A DNA stretch of 7,431 bases from Akkermansia sp. (lineage in GTDB: Bacteria; Verrucomicrobiota; Verrucomicrobiia; Verrucomicrobiales; Akkermansiaceae): assembly GCA_020047775.1 (NCBI GenBank), contig JAIFNK010000291.1:1-7431 (forward strand). The letters are read 5' to 3'. Below the pieces are notes generated by a model. It saw nothing but the letters and a program-made list of their open reading frames with translations, searched no databases and had not been told where the DNA came from. Shown in pieces: positions 1-6,771 of this stretch (the stretch's first letter is position 1; every line of letters starts with the position of its first letter). The position numbers were made by a program, and so were the translations under genes.

Positions 1-1076
1 TGCTGCGATTCTCGTTAGGACTTGGCGAGGCCGGGATCTGGCCCGCCGCTTCCAAGATTGTTTCCGAGTGGTTTCCCTCGCGCGAGCGGGCACTTGCCAT
101 CGGCTTCTACACCATGGGCGCGACGATTGGTGCGACCCTCGCGCCTTACATCGTCATTCCGCTTGCCCAGTATGACTACGCCACCAAGTTGCCATGGGTG
201 AATGCGTTGTTCGGCCACGGAACCGGTTGGCGGATGGCGTTTCTTTTGACCGGCCTCGCGGGTTTCTTATGGGTCATCCCGTGGCTCTTGCTCTACCGTC
301 AGCCACGCCAAAGCCGTTTCCTGTCAGCAGAGGAACTGGAACTCATCGAAGACGGCGGCAAGGACAACCTTGAGGCTAACGAACCCGCATGGAGCTGGGG
401 CCGGGTTCTGGGTTTCAAGCCGCTATGGCTGCTGCTTTTCGCCCGCCTGCTCACCGACCCCGTGTGGTATTTCTATCAATTCTGGTTCGCCAAGTATCTG
501 AACACCGGACGCGGTGTCACCCAATCCGACCTAACCATCACCTGGATCGTCTATGCCGCCGCCGGAGTCGGCTCGCTGGCGGGCGGTTGGTTTTCCGGCC
601 TGCTCATCAAACGCGGCATGTCTCCGGTGAAAGCACGCCTCGCCGTGATGCTCGGCTGTGCCTGCATCATGCCGGTCTCGCCCCTGGTCTCCAGCGTCGG
701 CGGATTGCCGCTCGCCATGGTCTTCACCGCCGTCGCCGTGTTTGCCGCGCTCTCCTGGTTGATCAACATAAGCGCCCTGATCGTGGACGTTTCACCCAAG
801 CACTCGCTCGGCACCATCTTCAGCGTCGTCGCGGCGGGAAGCACCATCGGCGGCATCATCATGAACATGATCGTCGCCGCCATGGTCTCCGGTCCGTCCA
901 CCAAAGCCGCCGGGTTTCTGGATCTCGGCTTCCAGAAAATCATGGGACCGCTGCTGGAAATGGTCACTGGCAAGGGATACAGCCCGTGGTTCCTCGCCAT
1001 GGCCTTCCTGCATCCGCTCGCCCTGATTTTCCTCTGGGTCGGTGGCATCCATCGTCCGCGCAAAAATCCTGCCTAA
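1..1076 (+). CDS. MFS transporter, anion:cation symporter (hexuronate/ExuT-like) family, 5'-truncated
   Basis: Inner-membrane major facilitator superfamily transporter, probably importing an organic anion such as a uronic acid with protons or sodium. The frame is open from the left edge (first full codon at base 3), so the start and roughly the first 70-80 residues are missing; 357 residues remain of a family usually near 430. The visible part opens with the motif LGLGEAGIWPAASK, followed by EWFPSRERALAIG, which are hallmarks of the ACS family around helices 4-5. After a hydrophilic central loop (LSAEELELIEDGG), the second half begins with DPVWYFYQFWFAKYL, matching the WxFYxFWxxKYL signature of ExuT/sialate-type members. 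Further hydrophobic helices follow, ending in a short basic tail (HRPRKNPA). The internal ATG at 114 lies inside a conserved helix and is not the start. The stop is 19 bases before the flavoenzyme gene, suggesting one transcript. The family is confident; the hexuronate substrate is inference. Confidence 0.9.
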   Translation, partial: LRFSLGLGEAGIWPAASKIVSEWFPSRERALAIGFYTMGATIGATLAPYIVIPLAQYDYATKLPWVNALFGHGTGWRMAFLLTGLAGFLWVIPWLLLYRQPRQSRFLSAEELELIEDGGKDNLEANEPAWSWGRVLGFKPLWLLLFARLLTDPVWYFYQFWFAKYLNTGRGVTQSDLTITWIVYAAAGVGSLAGGWFSGLLIKRGMSPVKARLAVMLGCACIMPVSPLVSSVGGLPLAMVFTAVAVFAALSWLINISALIVDVSPKHSLGTIFSVVAAGSTIGGIIMNMIVAAMVSGPSTKAAGFLDLGFQKIMGPLLEMVTGKGYSPWFLAMAFLHPLALIFLWVGGIHRPRKNPA

Positions 1077-1095
1077 AACCTAACCCATTTATCCC

Positions 1096-3372
1096 ATGTT
1101 AATCGAAGCACCTGCTAACAAACGCTCCCTGAATCTCGTCGAAATCGACGCCGGCCTCGTCGTCGTCGGTGGCGGTCTCTCCGGAGTCTGCGCCGCCATC
1201 GCCGCCGCCCGCCACGGGGTGAAGACCGTGCTCGTCCAAGACCGTCCGGTTCTCGGTGGCAACGCCTCCAGCGAGGTCCGACTTTGGGTGCTCGGCGCAA
1301 CCTCGCACATGGGCAACAACAACCGCTGGTCACGCGAAGGCGGGATTCTCAACGAAATCCTCGAGGAGAACCTCTATCGGAACCGCCTCGGCAACGGACT
1401 GATCTTTGATACCATCTTGTTGGAGAAGTGCATTCGGGAGGAAAACCTCACGTTGCTGCTCAACACCGCCGCCTACAAGCTGGACAAGAGCGACCCCGAC
1501 ACGATCTCGGCGGTGCATGCCTTTTGCCCGCAGAATTCCACCCGCTACCTGCTGCGCGCGCCGTTGTTTTGCGATGCCTCCGGCGACGGACTGGTCGGCT
1601 TCATGGCCGGCGCCGCATTCCGGATGGGCGCGGAGTCGAAAGAGGAGTTCGGCGAGGGCTTCGCGCCGGATGCCGAATACGGACAGATGTTAGGTCACTC
1701 GATGTATTTCTCCACCAAGGACGTCGGCGTGCCGGTGAAGTTCGTGCCGCCGAGCTGGGCCTTGAAGGATATCACGAAAATCCCGCGCTACCGGCAGTTC
1801 AACACCAACATGCAGGGCTGCAATTTCTGGTGGCTCGAATACGGCGGCCGCCTCGACACCATCCATCAGACCGAGGAAATCAAGTGGGAGCTGTGGAAAG
1901 TCGTCTATGGCGTGTGGGACTATATCAAAAACTCCGGCAATTTCCCCGAGGCGGACACCATGACGCTCGAATGGGTCGGTCATGTCCCCGGCAAACGCGA
2001 GAGCCGCCGCTTCGAAGGCGACTACCTGATCCGCCAGCAGGACGTAGTGGAACAAACCCACTTCGACGACGTCGTGGCCCACGGCGGCTGGGCGGTCGAT
2101 CTCCATCCGGCCGATGGCGTTTACTCGGAGAAAAGCGGCTGCACCCAGTGGCATTCGAAGGGCGTCTATGGCATCCCGTGGCGCTGCTACTACAGCCGCA
2201 ATATCAAGAACCTGTTCCTCGCCGGGCGCATCATCAGCGCGACCCACGTCGCCTTCGGATCCACCCGGGTGATGGCCACCTGCGCGGCGGGCGGCCAGGC
2301 CGTGGGCACCGCCGCCGCGCTGTGCCTTGAGCAGGGTTGCCTGCCAGCTGATCTATCATCCGGTGAGCGTTTGAACGAACTACAACTCCGGCTCCAGCGC
2401 GACGGCCAGTTTCTCCCGGGAAAATTTCTCGCAGATAATGCCGATCTCGCCTCACAGGCGACCGCCAGCGCCAGTTCGCGGTTGATCCTTTCCGGGCTAT
2501 TTCCTAACAAAGCATGGATCCGCCTCGACAGCAATTGGGCGATGCTGGTTCCACTGGCCATCGGAACGTGTCCGGGCGTTTCGTTCGAAGTCTCCGCCGA
2601 GCAGGCCGGTGCCTTGCGGGTCGAACTGCGGTGCTCGGAGAAATCCGGAAATTTCACGCCGGAGGAACTGATTGAGGCGATCGAAATTCCGTTCGGCGAA
2701 GGCACCTCGACGCTCACCGCCCGCTTTGCCACGCCGGTCGCGAAGAATGGCTATCATTTCATCAAACTCTGCGAAGATCCTTCAGTGCGGGTCCGGCTCA
2801 GCGACGCCCGTCTAACCGGCGTGTTGGCGGTGACGACGGCCTTCAACAAGGCGGTCGCCAAGTCCAGCGTGCAGGAGCCGCCGGCGGATATCGGCATCGA
2901 CCGCTTCGAATTCTGGCTGCCCAAGCGCCGCCCGGACGGCCTCAATCTCGCGATGACCTTCGAGCCACCCATCGATCATTTCGGCCCCGCCAATGTCATC
3001 GGCGGACCATCCCGTCCGGTCGATGCGCCGAACGCCTGGGTCGCCGATCCCGCCGATCCGAATCCGGAACTGCACCTCGACTGGGACGCACCGGTCGCGC
3101 TCGGCCGCGTGCGGATAGAATTCGATCCCGACTGGGATCATCCGATGGAGTCCGTGCTCATGACGCATCCGGAAGAAGTGGTGCCGTTCATGGTGAAGGA
3201 TTTCGATTTGCTGAATGACGGCGGCAGGGTCGTCCAGTCGGTACGCGATCACCACGGCGCAATTCACGAATGGCGGCCGGAGGAGCCTATCCTAACAAAG
3301 CGGATCACTCTGCGGGTGCTCGCCACCCATGGAGCACCGGCTGCGGTGTTCCGGGTGAGTGTTTTCGCTTGA
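1096..3372 (+). CDS. FAD-dependent oxidoreductase (FAD_oxidored family) with C-terminal beta-sandwich domains
   Basis: Probable cytoplasmic flavoprotein of 758 residues; no signal peptide is visible. Residues 21-30 (LVVVGGGLSG) form the Rossmann dinucleotide-binding loop, followed by the second-strand region VKTVLVQDRPVLGGNASSE (42-60), where GGNASSEVR is typical of the PF12831 FAD_oxidored family. A C-terminal FAD-binding segment sits near residues 372-409 (NLFLAGRIISATHVAFGSTR, then GGQAVGTAAAL). Residues about 450-590 look like a beta-rich domain, and about 610-758 like a discoidin/galactose-binding-type domain (FGPANVIGGPSRP, NAWVAD, LGRVRIEFD). The start at 1096 lies just before the Rossmann strand, has no Shine-Dalgarno sequence, and follows the transporter stop by 19 bases. 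Relatives are often annotated only as FAD-dependent oxidoreductase and sometimes misnamed xanthan lyase. Substrate unknown; the transporter neighbour suggests an acidic or modified sugar. Family confident, reaction not. Confidence 0.88.
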   Translation: MLIEAPANKRSLNLVEIDAGLVVVGGGLSGVCAAIAAARHGVKTVLVQDRPVLGGNASSEVRLWVLGATSHMGNNNRWSREGGILNEILEENLYRNRLGNGLIFDTILLEKCIREENLTLLLNTAAYKLDKSDPDTISAVHAFCPQNSTRYLLRAPLFCDASGDGLVGFMAGAAFRMGAESKEEFGEGFAPDAEYGQMLGHSMYFSTKDVGVPVKFVPPSWALKDITKIPRYRQFNTNMQGCNFWWLEYGGRLDTIHQTEEIKWELWKVVYGVWDYIKNSGNFPEADTMTLEWVGHVPGKRESRRFEGDYLIRQQDVVEQTHFDDVVAHGGWAVDLHPADGVYSEKSGCTQWHSKGVYGIPWRCYYSRNIKNLFLAGRIISATHVAFGSTRVMATCAAGGQAVGTAAALCLEQGCLPADLSSGERLNELQLRLQRDGQFLPGKFLADNADLASQATASASSRLILSGLFPNKAWIRLDSNWAMLVPLAIGTCPGVSFEVSAEQAGALRVELRCSEKSGNFTPEELIEAIEIPFGEGTSTLTARFATPVAKNGYHFIKLCEDPSVRVRLSDARLTGVLAVTTAFNKAVAKSSVQEPPADIGIDRFEFWLPKRRPDGLNLAMTFEPPIDHFGPANVIGGPSRPVDAPNAWVADPADPNPELHLDWDAPVALGRVRIEFDPDWDHPMESVLMTHPEEVVPFMVKDFDLLNDGGRVVQSVRDHHGAIHEWRPEEPILTKRITLRVLATHGAPAAVFRVSVFA

Positions 3373-3491
3373 GACATTCGCCAAATTGAACTCCGGGCCG
3401 CGCCCCAAAAAACAAAACAAGAATCCTGCCATTCCCGAGCGCCTCTCTTGCCTGTGGATCCCCATCAACGAAAAAGAAAAACCACCACACC

Positions 3492-4322
3492 ATGAATCGA
3501 CGCCACTTGATGAAACTCTCCCTTATGGCAGCGCTCACGCCTGCCGGACGGATCCATGCCGCCCCGAAGCCCCTCAAGGATAAAAGCGGCTCCGCCAAAA
3601 AGGGTCTCGGAATCAGCGGCAAGGCACCGGATTTCGAGCGCAAACTGAAATCGCTGAATTGCAAATGGTTCTACAATTGGACGGGTGCGAAGCCAGACGA
3701 CTCACCCAGGAACATTGAATTCATTCCGATGATTTGGAAATACAGTGGAAACCCGATAGCCGTCGAAAAAGCCGCAGCGGTTGCGAAAAAGGAAAATGCC
3801 AAGGAAATCCTTGGGTTCAATGAACCTGACCGCTCAAGCCAATCCAACATGACTGTCGAGCAGGCACTCGAAGCTTGGCCGCTTCTTCAGAAGACCGGTC
3901 TCCGCCTGGGCAGTCCCGCCTGTGCACACCCCGACAATGATTGGATGAAAGAATTCATGGAAGGAGTCAAGAAACGCGACCTGAAAGTCGATTTCATCTG
4001 CGTCCATTCATACGCTGGCTCGAATGCCGATTCCCTCATCAAACGGCTAGAGGCGGTCCATAAACTCTATGACAAACCCATCTGGATCACTGAATTCGCC
4101 GTCGCAGACTGGAATGCTCGAAGTCTGGCCGAAAATCGGTTGAAGCCGGACGATGCGTTGAAGTTCATGAAGGATGTTTTGCCTAAACTCGATCGACTCG
4201 ACTTTGTCGAACGCTATGCGTGGTTTCCCGCGGACTTCGACAGTGCGCCACTGGGCCATAGCGCGCTTTGGGACGCCGATGGCAAACTGACGCGTCTCGG
4301 TGAATGCTATCGAGACCATTGA
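3492..4322 (+). CDS. exported GH128-like glycoside hydrolase (probable beta-1,3-glucanase)
   Basis: 276-residue protein resembling the Glyco_hydro_cc / Asl1-like family (PF11790, CAZy GH128), whose characterised members cleave beta-1,3-glucans. The N-terminus MNRRHLMKLS has a twin-arginine-like motif (NRRHLMK), then a short hydrophobic stretch and a plausible cleavage after RIHA (residue 23) or the next Ala, so export by Tat is possible. The catalytic domain fills the rest: CKWFYNW (57-63) is an early strand, GFNEPD (108-113) carries the likely acid/base Glu111, ICVHSYAG (169-176) matches the family's VHxY strand, and PIWITEFAV (196-204) carries the likely nucleophile Glu201; RYAWFP (241-246) is the closing strand. 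Length fits a single-domain GH128 protein. Sampled stretches are about 50-53% GC, clearly below the 60-73% sampled in the gene upstream, hinting at a separate origin. No Shine-Dalgarno precedes the ATG. The exact substrate is inferred from the family. Confidence 0.85.
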   Translation: MNRRHLMKLSLMAALTPAGRIHAAPKPLKDKSGSAKKGLGISGKAPDFERKLKSLNCKWFYNWTGAKPDDSPRNIEFIPMIWKYSGNPIAVEKAAAVAKKENAKEILGFNEPDRSSQSNMTVEQALEAWPLLQKTGLRLGSPACAHPDNDWMKEFMEGVKKRDLKVDFICVHSYAGSNADSLIKRLEAVHKLYDKPIWITEFAVADWNARSLAENRLKPDDALKFMKDVLPKLDRLDFVERYAWFPADFDSAPLGHSALWDADGKLTRLGECYRDH

Positions 4323-4409
4323 GGATGAGTTTGAGGCGATTCAATGCGAATGCAAATCGCGGTTGTTTCACTTTGAGCCTTTCATGCCCCTAAGCGAGCT
4401 GGCGCGGGT

Positions 4410-5726
4410 TCATGGTTCCGGGGCGGGAGGAGTGACCTGGAAAGGAAGCACGCTGGCGGAGCCGCCGCCCTTGTGATCGATGGCATAGACCATGACCAGA
4501 TAGTCGCCCGGAGTTTCCGGGGCCTTGACGACGGATTTCCTGCCAGTCGCCTGGGTGACCGGGCCGGAGACGGCGGTGGTCTTGCGGACCTTCGATTTGA
4601 GGATCCAAGTCACGAAACCAACCTTGTCCCCATTGGAATCCTCCGCTGCCAAATTCAAGGCCATGGCCTCTCCGGGGCGGGCCTGCCTGGATCTAGCACC
4701 TCCCTCAAACTCCAGCTTGGAAAGCACCGGGGCGCGGTTTCCCTTGATCCGCTTGCCGGTGAAGTGCTCGACCATCGCATCCGCCTGCGGCGTCATCAAC
4801 TTGTGGTCGAATGACGGCGGACCTTTCTTTCCCTCGGGATCCGGATTCAATAGAAGGCTGAAGTAGGTCGGACGATCATCCACCGCATAATGTCCCCAGA
4901 GAAAAATCGTCGAACCCAGACAGAGCGACGATGCGTCGATGGCGGTGTAGCAGTCCTTCAAGTCTTTTACCTTGTTGATCACCGGTTCGTCCAAGGGAAC
5001 CTCCCACTCGGTTTTTTGAAAATTCCATGGGCCGTTGGTATTGAACTCGGACATGTAGAACGGTTTACCCCAGAGCTCCTCGGTCTTTTTGATGGCGCCG
5101 CGGACTGCGCCACGACTATAGCTTTGAATCCCGAGCACATCGAGGTCGGGGGCGAACTTCTTGACGGCGGCGATCGCATCTGGCTTGGCATTGACCATCG
5201 TCAGACTGGTGATGTGGTGCGGGAAACGTTTGTGGATTTCCTGTGACATGCGGTTGACCACGCGCAGATGGGGTTCGTCGAGGTGGACCTCGTTGCCGAG
5301 TCCCCACATCAGGATGGCCGGATGGTCGCCAATCGCTTCAACCTTCCGGATGAAGCTTTCGACCATCTTGTCGCCTTTGGCGTTGTAGTCGAAATCCCAA
5401 AAGCCGCCTTCCTTGCCCTTGTTCTTGCCATGGTGTGGCATCCATTCGCTCATGATCATCTTCATGCCGAGACGGTGGGCATCATCGAGCTTCTTCCGCA
5501 TGATTTCAGGTTCGCCGAGGATATATCCGCGCACGGTGTTGACGCCAAGCCTGGCTAACCGATCCATGTCGCTATCCCCGCAGACGCCCTTGATCTGGAA
5601 GGACTCGAACCGCTCGAACCGCTTGTGTGCGATCCCGGACAAGCCATCGGGAACGACGAAGGAGCGGGCGATGACCGAACTGGTCAGAAGCAGGGCGATG
5701 AGAGGTAGTCGGTATAGGATAGTCAT
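4410..5726 (-). CDS. secreted clan GH-A glycoside hydrolase (GH2-type TIM barrel) with C-terminal Ig-like domain
   Basis: 438-residue exported protein. Residues 1-20 (MTILYRLPLIALLLTSSVIA) form a Sec signal peptide with likely cleavage after Ala20. A TIM-barrel domain of the Glyco_hydro_2_C type follows: FQIKGV (43-48) is the first strand, LGVNTVRGY (60-68) the second, WGLGNEVHL (141-149) carries the acid/base Glu146, LGIQSYSRG (198-206) is the strand-6 region, and KPFYMSEFNTNG (221-232) carries the nucleophile Glu227. The closing strand SLCLGSTIFLWGHY (267-280), followed by RPTYFSLLL, resembles bacterial proteins annotated as GH2 TIM-barrel or GH72-like glucanosyltransferase. From about residue 329 (GNRAPVLSKLEF) an Ig/cadherin-like beta-sandwich runs to the proline-rich end. 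The canonical GH2 N-terminal sugar-binding and sandwich domains are absent. The gene is tail-to-tail with the GH128-like gene, 87 bases apart. Substrate unknown; beta-glucan hydrolysis or transglycosylation is plausible. Confidence 0.82.
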   Translation of the reverse strand: MTILYRLPLIALLLTSSVIARSFVVPDGLSGIAHKRFERFESFQIKGVCGDSDMDRLARLGVNTVRGYILGEPEIMRKKLDDAHRLGMKMIMSEWMPHHGKNKGKEGGFWDFDYNAKGDKMVESFIRKVEAIGDHPAILMWGLGNEVHLDEPHLRVVNRMSQEIHKRFPHHITSLTMVNAKPDAIAAVKKFAPDLDVLGIQSYSRGAVRGAIKKTEELWGKPFYMSEFNTNGPWNFQKTEWEVPLDEPVINKVKDLKDCYTAIDASSLCLGSTIFLWGHYAVDDRPTYFSLLLNPDPEGKKGPPSFDHKLMTPQADAMVEHFTGKRIKGNRAPVLSKLEFEGGARSRQARPGEAMALNLAAEDSNGDKVGFVTWILKSKVRKTTAVSGPVTQATGRKSVVKAPETPGDYLVMVYAIDHKGGGSASVLPFQVTPPAPEP

Positions 5727-5851
5727 TGGAAGTGGCTGTCGGAGAAGAAGAAGTGGGTTGGCATGGTGGCAAACTGATTTGATAACTAATGTTTCATCAC
5801 ATTCGCTCCGCCTTTGTCGAACATTCCATGCAGCTTGTCCTTGAATCCCTC

Positions 5852-6670
5852 CTACCCGTGATTTTCCAATGCCTCGCGCAATCGCCGGGCGACCGGGCCG
5901 GCCGGGAGCTCACGGTCGCCAAGCCGTGAGAGCGGCACGGCTCCGATAGTGGACGATGTTAGAAAAACCTCCTCGGCCGCGTGCAGGTGTTCGAGCGTGA
6001 GCGGGCCGACTTCGCAGGGGATGCCGGTTTCTCCGGCGAGTTCGATGATCACCTCGCGGGTGATCCCCCCCAAACAGCCGGATTCGAGGGACGGTGTTAG
6101 GATCGCACCGCCGATCACGAGGAAGAGGTTGGCGGTGGCGGCTTCACAGAGGTTGCCCGCGGTATTGAGAAAAATCGTTTCGTCGAAACCCTGCCGCCGC
6201 GCTTGATCGAGGGCGATTAGATTTTCAGCGTAGGAGGCACATTTCAGTCCGGCGAGGGGCGAGAGTTCGTTGCGAGGCCATGGGGAGAGGCGAGCGCTGA
6301 GGCTTTGCGGCGGGATCAAGGCCGGCACGGCGGCCATCATGACAAGCCGATCATCTCCAGGTGTGAGGTCGTGGATGGGCCCGCTGCCGGCGGTCACGGT
6401 GAGACGGATGCGCGCGCGACCCGTGCTGAGGTGGTTCTTGGCGAGGAGCTCGGGAACGATTTCGTGAAACGCGGGAAACTCGACCGGCCAGCCGAGTTTT
6501 TCATGGCCGTGGCGCAAACGTGCGAAATGGCGGTCGGCGAAGTGCAACACGCCGTCAGAGGCGAGCATGGTTTCAAACAGCCCGAGCCCGTGGATGGCTC
6601 CGCGGTCCATGGGTGAGGAGAGGAAATCCTGAGGATCGAGCCATTGGCCGTTGCACCAGATTCGCTTCAT
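5852..6670 (-). CDS. class IV aminotransferase-fold PLP enzyme, 4-amino-4-deoxychorismate lyase-like
   Basis: 272-residue cytoplasmic PLP enzyme of the branched-chain aminotransferase / PabC fold. The N-terminus MKRIWCNGQW and the segment SPMDRGAIHGLGLFETM (19-35) match the family's opening, which supports the ATG at 6670. LKCASYAENLIAL (142-154) contains the Schiff-base Lys143. ETIFLNTAGNLCEAATANLF (164-183) is the usual signature, with Glu176 contacting the cofactor, and GGITRE (201-206) is the phosphate-binding loop. EEVFLTSSTIGAVPL (233-247) is the conserved C-terminal block, where the TSS-T-x-G-x-xP pattern is typical. PabC converts aminodeoxychorismate to p-aminobenzoate plus pyruvate in folate synthesis; D-amino-acid transaminases share these motifs, so the reaction is not certain. 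No pabA or pabB homologue lies in the window. It is transcribed toward the secreted hydrolase 125 bases downstream and divergently from the small membrane gene. Confidence 0.85.
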   Translation of the reverse strand: MKRIWCNGQWLDPQDFLSSPMDRGAIHGLGLFETMLASDGVLHFADRHFARLRHGHEKLGWPVEFPAFHEIVPELLAKNHLSTGRARIRLTVTAGSGPIHDLTPGDDRLVMMAAVPALIPPQSLSARLSPWPRNELSPLAGLKCASYAENLIALDQARRQGFDETIFLNTAGNLCEAATANLFLVIGGAILTPSLESGCLGGITREVIIELAGETGIPCEVGPLTLEHLHAAEEVFLTSSTIGAVPLSRLGDRELPAGPVARRLREALENHG

Positions 6671-6677
6671 CGGTGCG

Positions 6678-6706
6678 GATATTGGCGGTGGAGCAGGACT
6701 TGTAAA
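6678..6706 (-). promoter_or_regulatory. possible promoter of the PabC-like gene, leaderless geometry
   Basis: Read on the minus strand, TTTACA (6701-6706; five of six matches to the -35 consensus TTGACA) is separated by exactly 17 bases from AATATC (6678-6683; three of six matches to TATAAT). Only seven bases then lie before the ATG at 6670. If used, transcription would begin at or next to the start codon, giving a leaderless mRNA, which agrees with the absence of a Shine-Dalgarno sequence. The -10 match is poor, so this is only a candidate. Confidence 0.25.
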
Positions 6707-6736
6707 CCCCGGATGCTGGACTGACGAATTCCGGCT

Positions 6737-6761
6737 TTGCCACGTTCGGCAACCGTGGCAA
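6737..6761. promoter_or_regulatory. inverted repeat in the divergent intergenic region, operator- or hairpin-like
   Basis: A perfect 8-base inverted repeat, TTGCCACG (6737-6744) and CGTGGCAA (6754-6761), flanks the 9-base centre TTCGGCAAC. Nested in it are a second pairing, TTGCC (6737-6741) with GGCAA (6748-6752), and a direct repeat of GGCAAC (6748-6753 and 6757-6762). The element ends 10 bases before the ATG of the small membrane protein, in the 101-base space between two divergent genes. It could be a repressor operator serving one or both genes, or an mRNA hairpin covering the ribosome-entry region of the membrane gene. It lacks a following T-run, so it is not a rho-independent terminator. 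The symmetry is seen directly; the function is inference. Confidence 0.5.
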
Positions 6762-6771
6762 CCTGCCGCGC

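Noticed and set aside
1690..2247. Minus-strand open frames across the flavoenzyme gene
   Set aside because: They are antisense shadows of a gene with strong family motifs and show no recognisable domain.
1428..2330. Long plus-strand open frame inside the flavoenzyme gene
   Set aside because: Its product is very rich in arginine, histidine and proline with no motifs, as expected for an off-frame reading of a GC-rich gene that has clear FAD motifs in its own frame.
3395..3405. GC-rich mini-hairpin (GGGC/GCCC, 3-base loop) after the flavoenzyme gene
   Set aside because: It is followed by A residues, not a T-run, on the plus strand, and the stem is only four pairs, so it is not a credible terminator.
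4336..4360. Inverted repeat GCGATT/AATCGC between the convergent hydrolase genes
   Set aside because: Six pairs with a 13-base loop and no solid T-run on either side; too weak to call a bidirectional terminator.
5788..5803. Short palindrome AATGT-N6-ACATT upstream of the secreted GH2-type gene
   Set aside because: Five-base AT-rich arms are expected by chance in a 125-base intergenic region and match no operator I know, including the TGTTC-N4-GAACA LexA type.
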